Source: Candidatus Hydrogenedens sp. (lineage in GTDB: Bacteria; Hydrogenedentota; Hydrogenedentia; Hydrogenedentales; Hydrogenedentaceae). From it: a DNA stretch of 10,000 nt. The notes below the pieces were generated by a model. The model made no database searches and was not told where the DNA came from. It saw only the letters and a program-made list of their open reading frames with translations. The stretch lies in contig JAIWNQ010000228.1 in assembly GCA_020216745.1 (NCBI GenBank), positions 1 through 10,000 of the forward strand, read 5' to 3'. Positions within the stretch are counted from its first letter, which is position 1. Each line of letters opens with the position of its first letter. The position numbers were made by a program, and so were the translations under genes. Positions 6,564-10,000 of the stretch are shown piece by piece.

Positions 6564-8207
6564 ATGAACAAAGTCACAAATAAAGAAACGATTGAGATAT
6601 ATGATACGACTCTACGTGATGGGGCACAGGGGCCAGGTATTAAGTTTTCTATGGATGACCAGATACGGGTACTTCATGCTTTAGATGAGTTAGGAATTCA
6701 TTATATCGAGGCAGGACAGCCTGCATCTAACCCCAAAGCGGAGATTATTTTTAATAAAGCAAAACAACTAAACTTAAAAAATTCTAAGATTGTTGCTTTC
6801 GGAAGTACTCGACATCCGAAATCTCGTGTCCATGAGGACCCTAATATAAATGCTTTACTTCGTGCGGAAACAGAAATTGTTACAATTTTTGCTAAATCGT
6901 CTGCAATGCATGTCCAAGAAGTCTTAGGTGTATCGCTGGATGAAAATTTGAAGTTGATAGAAGAGTCGGTTTCTTACTTAAAGAAGCAGGGCAGAAAGGT
7001 TTTTCTCGATGCTGAACATTTTTATGATGGATACGACCTAAACGCAGAATATGCCATAAAGACATTGAAGGTGGCAGTTGAGTCTGGAGCAGATTTATTA
7101 GTTCTCTGCGATACCAATGGTGGTCATTTACCCCATCAAATAGAATCCATTACCGAACACATACATAATGTCCTTCCTGAAGTGCCTTTGGGGATACATA
7201 CCCACAATGACACAGGTTGTGCAGTTGCCAATAGCATCTCTGCAGTATGTGCAGGTGCAAGACATGTGCAAGGGACTATAAACGGTTACGGTGAACGCAC
7301 AGGAAACGCAAACCTTTGTACGCTTATACCCAATTTGCAATTTAAGATGGGGTTCTATGTTATCAAAATGGAACAAATGAAAAAACTAACCTACACGGCA
7401 CATCTGATTGCTGAACTTGCAAATGTATCTCCGAAAGATTCTGACCCTTACGTAGGACGTGATGCCTTTACCCATAAAGCGGGAATGCATGCCGATGCAG
7501 TCCGAAAGGCAAAGTCCAGTTATGAGCATATCGAACCTGAATGGATTGGCAACTTTACACATATCGCGGTCAGCGAACTTTCTGGGAGAGCAAATCTGAT
7601 ACAAAAAGCCAAAGAACTTGGGATTGAACTGGATAAAGACAGTCCCCAAGTACGGAAGCTTCTTCAACGAATAAAAGCCCTCGAAACAGAAGGATATGAA
7701 TTTGAAGGGGCAGATGCATCCTTTGAATTAGAACTACTGAAAACATTAGGGATGTATAAATCATCATTTTCTGTACTGAGTTTTCATTCACGGGTAAACC
7801 AATGGGCAATGGACCGACATGCTGAGTGCGAAGCCACCGTAAAAATCCAATTACCAGACCAATCCATTGTTCACACCGTCTCCAATGGTGACGGTCCTGT
7901 CGATGCATTAAATAATGCTCTACGTAAGGCACTTGAACCTTATTACCCTGAATTGAAAAATGTTCACCTTGAAGATTATAAGGTCCGTATCTTAGACGGG
8001 CAACGAGCCACAAAGGCAAAAACGCGAGTTCTTATCGAATCCAGCGATGAAACCCAGCAATGGTGTACGGTAGGTGTATCTGAAAATATTATAACCGCAT
8101 CATTTACCGCTCTCATTGATAGTATTGAATATAAATTATATAAACATGCACAACGAAACGGGACACAAACAAAAAAGGGACAAGAAGAGTCATCATTGAA
8201 ATCATAA
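6564..8207 (+). CDS. cimA: (R)-citramalate synthase
   Basis: The 547-residue enzyme condenses pyruvate and acetyl-CoA to (R)-citramalate, the entry to isoleucine through 2-oxobutyrate without threonine. The N-terminal TIM-barrel of the DRE-TIM family carries DTTLRDG at 14-20, IHTHND at 211-216, GYGERTGNAN at 241-250 and HKAGMHADAV at 304-313. The linker and C-terminal LeuA-type regulatory domain (about 400-530, usually the site of end-product inhibition) end in the family's ENIITASFTALIDSIEYKL block. The QGPGIKFS start, FGSTRHP and LDAEHFYDGY blocks and the overall length fit citramalate synthase (TIGR00977 type) rather than isopropylmalate or homocitrate synthase. Two positions where I expect Trp in the family differ: GQPASNPK at 51-58, usually GWPGSNPK, and KSSAMHV at 111-117, usually KSWDLHV. 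The ATG start has GGAG 9 nt upstream. It follows the phosphomutase-like gene after 81 nt, probably on one transcript. Function is confident; substrate preference carries a small doubt. Confidence 0.9.
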   Translation: MNKVTNKETIEIYDTTLRDGAQGPGIKFSMDDQIRVLHALDELGIHYIEAGQPASNPKAEIIFNKAKQLNLKNSKIVAFGSTRHPKSRVHEDPNINALLRAETEIVTIFAKSSAMHVQEVLGVSLDENLKLIEESVSYLKKQGRKVFLDAEHFYDGYDLNAEYAIKTLKVAVESGADLLVLCDTNGGHLPHQIESITEHIHNVLPEVPLGIHTHNDTGCAVANSISAVCAGARHVQGTINGYGERTGNANLCTLIPNLQFKMGFYVIKMEQMKKLTYTAHLIAELANVSPKDSDPYVGRDAFTHKAGMHADAVRKAKSSYEHIEPEWIGNFTHIAVSELSGRANLIQKAKELGIELDKDSPQVRKLLQRIKALETEGYEFEGADASFELELLKTLGMYKSSFSVLSFHSRVNQWAMDRHAECEATVKIQLPDQSIVHTVSNGDGPVDALNNALRKALEPYYPELKNVHLEDYKVRILDGQRATKAKTRVLIESSDETQQWCTVGVSENIITASFTALIDSIEYKLYKHAQRNGTQTKKGQEESSLKS

Positions 8208-8220
8208 TTTCTGTTATGAT
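8201..8220 (+). terminator. Small hairpin at the cimA stop codon, weak terminator candidate
   Basis: ATCATAA (8201-8207, containing the stop codon) and TTATGAT (8214-8220) are perfect reverse complements with a TTTCTG loop. A second pairing, TCATCAT (8190-8196) with ATGATGA (8216-8222), competes with it. A run of five T lies ten bases further on. The stem is A:T-rich and the T-run is displaced, so termination would be weak at best. Confidence 0.3.
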
Positions 8221-8286
8221 GATAATAACTTTTTGGATTCTTAGTCCGTTGTAATTCATGTAGTATCTTTATTAGAGGAACAATCT

Positions 8287-8874
8287 ATGGATGATGAGTC
8301 ATATATAAATTACTTTTCTATATTGGGTCTTACGGAAGATTGTAAAACAGGGGATGTCCGAAAGAACTATAAAAAAATGATGAAAGATTTAATCATGGAA
8401 ATACATGCCACAGAAGTGACTCCAGACCGACTTGACCAATATTTATTAAACATGGCAAAGTTAAATGTAGCGTTTTATATCCTCCGTGATGATGAACGAC
8501 GTGAAACATACATAAAACATCGTAAAAAAGTTATTGAACTGGAAAAACAATGGCGAGATGCTGGAGAAAAAGACCCAAATACCCCAGAAGCAGACCTGCT
8601 ACGTCGTGAGTTTGACCGTGTGTTGAGAGATTTTCTGACGAAATATATGGAAGAAATGGTATTAGAAGCAGGTCGTGATAAAGAGTGTGTTGAAACCAGC
8701 AATTGGGATCCTTTTCATGAACGTCATGCCAGTCGCGTGTTACGTCATTACCGCCAAAAACTTTACTCACAAATTCATGAGCGATTACCATACTATGATG
8801 TGACCAAACCTATTATCGATTGGACAGAACGTGAAAACATTGTGAAACAAATGCTCCAGGAAGAAAAGGCATAG
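8287..8874 (+). CDS. Degenerate J-domain-like protein, function unknown
   Basis: I do not recognise this 195-residue soluble protein as a named family. Residues 5-78 resemble a J domain: YFSILGL at 9-15 stands where DnaJ has YYEILGV, DVRKNYKKMMKDL at 23-35 resembles helix II, and NMAKLNVAFYILRDDERRETY at 55-75 resembles helices III-IV (normally INEAYEVLSDPEKRAEY). The His-Pro-Asp loop that activates DnaK is replaced by His40-Ala41-Thr42, and helix II seems about one turn longer. If the fold is right, it should not stimulate DnaK ATPase in the usual way. The remainder is highly charged and helical (KKVIELEKQWRDAGEK and on) with many Arg, His and Glu residues. There is no signal peptide or membrane segment. 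The ATG at 8287 has AGAGGA at 8274-8279. The next gene begins 3 nt after its stop, so the two products very likely work together. The J-like call is inference from pattern only. Confidence 0.75.
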   Translation: MDDESYINYFSILGLTEDCKTGDVRKNYKKMMKDLIMEIHATEVTPDRLDQYLLNMAKLNVAFYILRDDERRETYIKHRKKVIELEKQWRDAGEKDPNTPEADLLRREFDRVLRDFLTKYMEEMVLEAGRDKECVETSNWDPFHERHASRVLRHYRQKLYSQIHERLPYYDVTKPIIDWTERENIVKQMLQEEKA

Positions 8875-8877
8875 GTT

Positions 8878-9999
8878 ATGGCTAACAAAACTACACAAAC
8901 TAAAAAAGTAGTAGAACAAGAGATGATAGATCTTGCTTTGGCAAAAGCCATTGCAGATGGTGATATAGTGAATTTTCGGTTTTTATTTTTACCTTACTCA
9001 CCGCTTCGTGAAGATTCCACAGAAGATATTCATTCTATCAAATACAGCTACTTGCTTCCTTCTGAAGAGGAGGAACAAACACCTGAATTTAAGAAGGCAA
9101 TGGAATTAGTTTCCCGAGCTGACGTCAGGGAACATGTCCAGCAGGAACTTCATAAAAAAGGTCCAGCACAATTATCCTCAGACTTGCTATTAGCGTTGGC
9201 TGATAATGCAGTCCGACAGGAAAAATTCACATCCGCATCACAGGCCTATGAACTGTTACGAATTCGTAGACGAATGCAAGAATTGTTCTTTGAAGAGGGC
9301 GACAAAGAATTAGAAACGGGAGATATTTCTAAAGCGGTAAAGGCTTATTATATTGCATCATCACTGGAATACGATTACAGTGCATTTCCAGAACCTTTGC
9401 CAGCAGTGCCACGTTATCAAGACCAGGCTTTGATACTTCACGCTGAATACAAAACAAAATGGAATGAATGCATTGGAAATCTCCCCTTAAACGATTTTTT
9501 AAGTGCTGGCTTCAATTATTTATTTTTACTCCCTGAACATGCCAGTAAAATTACAAGCAAACCTATTGATGTCCAGATAACTTTCTTTGTTGAATTAGTG
9601 CGGAAAATAGACCCACATTGGGAGATATTTATCCAGCGAGTCCGAGACGTAATTCCTCTGATGGAGGAGTTGTATCATGAACTGAAACAGCGGTTGGAGC
9701 ATATAGCAGATGGACACCTATGGGAAGATGAGTGGGATGAGGGTATTGACACTGAAAAGTTTCTTCAAATATCAAAAATCCTATTAGGAAGAGAATTGAA
9801 TAATAAAGAGTGGTGGGCATATTTAAAAGAACTCGCGTATGAACACCCACCAGCAGGGTTATTTATATCCCGACAGATGATAGGCAAGGAGCAGGAAATT
9901 ATTCTTCCACGATATACTCGGGATAACCCTGTTGTCCCATTGTTAAACCTTCCGGAATTGCCGATTATTAACGTCTTACAGGTTGGAGAAGTCGGATAA
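8878..9999 (+). CDS. Hypothetical soluble protein with TPR-like helices
   Basis: I do not recognise this 373-residue protein. It is complete: the stop is at 9997-9999. There is no signal peptide or membrane segment. Residues 15-60 are a small mixed region (ALAKAIADGDIVNFRFLF, SPLRED). Residues 100-165 look like two TPR-type helix pairs (LALADNAVRQEKFTSASQAYELL at 105-127, then EEGDKELETGDISKAVKAYYIASSL at 139-163), a fold used for protein-protein contact. Residues 185-330 are predicted mostly helical and rich in aromatic and acidic residues (DGHLWEDEWDEG at 278-289, EWWAYLKEL at 311-319). The C-terminal 35 residues are proline- and leucine-rich, without charge patterns. It starts 3 nt after the J-domain-like gene, with AAAAGG inside that gene as the likely ribosome site, so it is translationally coupled. 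The pair may form a complex. Base use matches the neighbours, so recent transfer is not suggested. Function is unknown. Confidence 0.8.
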   Translation: MANKTTQTKKVVEQEMIDLALAKAIADGDIVNFRFLFLPYSPLREDSTEDIHSIKYSYLLPSEEEEQTPEFKKAMELVSRADVREHVQQELHKKGPAQLSSDLLLALADNAVRQEKFTSASQAYELLRIRRRMQELFFEEGDKELETGDISKAVKAYYIASSLEYDYSAFPEPLPAVPRYQDQALILHAEYKTKWNECIGNLPLNDFLSAGFNYLFLLPEHASKITSKPIDVQITFFVELVRKIDPHWEIFIQRVRDVIPLMEELYHELKQRLEHIADGHLWEDEWDEGIDTEKFLQISKILLGRELNNKEWWAYLKELAYEHPPAGLFISRQMIGKEQEIILPRYTRDNPVVPLLNLPELPIINVLQVGEVG

Positions 10000-10000
10000 A

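Noticed and set aside
7570..8019. Minus-strand open frame of 149 codons opposite cimA
   Set aside because: It lies wholly inside a well-supported gene, its product has no recognisable motif, and it reads as the shadow of conserved CimA codons.
6564..8207. 2-isopropylmalate or homocitrate synthase instead of citramalate synthase
   Set aside because: The QGPGIKFS block, FGSTRHP, LDAEHFYDGY, the length and the C-terminal block all fit the citramalate synthase type better.

Overview
The window is AT-rich (roughly 40% GC by eye), bacterial and gene-dense, with strong Shine-Dalgarno sites. It is organised around a divergent intergenic region at about 4.94-5.24 kb. The exported oxidoreductase/DUF1080/GxGYxYP gene combination is typical of polysaccharide-degrading Planctomycetota, Verrucomicrobiota, Lentisphaerota, Hydrogenedentota and related lineages. 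An AT-rich Hydrogenedentota- or PVC-like bacterium is my best guess. This is inference from gene content only, because no marker gene is present.

Left half (minus strand, read from 4937 down to 1): three tightly spaced genes form a probable operon for exported proteins. The first is a Tat-signal Gfo/Idh/MocA-family oxidoreductase. After 12 nt comes a secreted HEAT-repeat protein fused to a C-terminal DUF1080 (3-keto-disaccharide hydrolase-like) domain. After 39 nt comes the N-terminal part of a GxGYxYP-family putative glycoside hydrolase, cut by the window edge. Together they suggest extracytoplasmic sugar modification, possibly oxidation of glycosides to keto-sugars followed by cleavage.

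Centre (4938-5237): a 300-bp, very AT-rich divergent intergenic region. It has weak promoter-like elements on both strands and a small AT-only inverted repeat close to the rightward gene.

Right half (plus strand): an alkaline-phosphatase-superfamily protein of the archaeal-type phosphoglycerate mutase / proposed homoserine kinase group, starting at TTG, is followed by (R)-citramalate synthase (cimA). This pair points to central carbon or aspartate-family/isoleucine metabolism. After a short gap with a small hairpin at the cimA stop come two unrecognised genes only 3 nt apart. One is a short protein with a degenerate J-domain-like N-terminus that has His-Ala-Thr where His-Pro-Asp is expected. 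The other is a 373-residue soluble protein with TPR-like helices. This pair is the least explained part of the window. No RNA genes, CRISPR arrays or mobile elements were seen.
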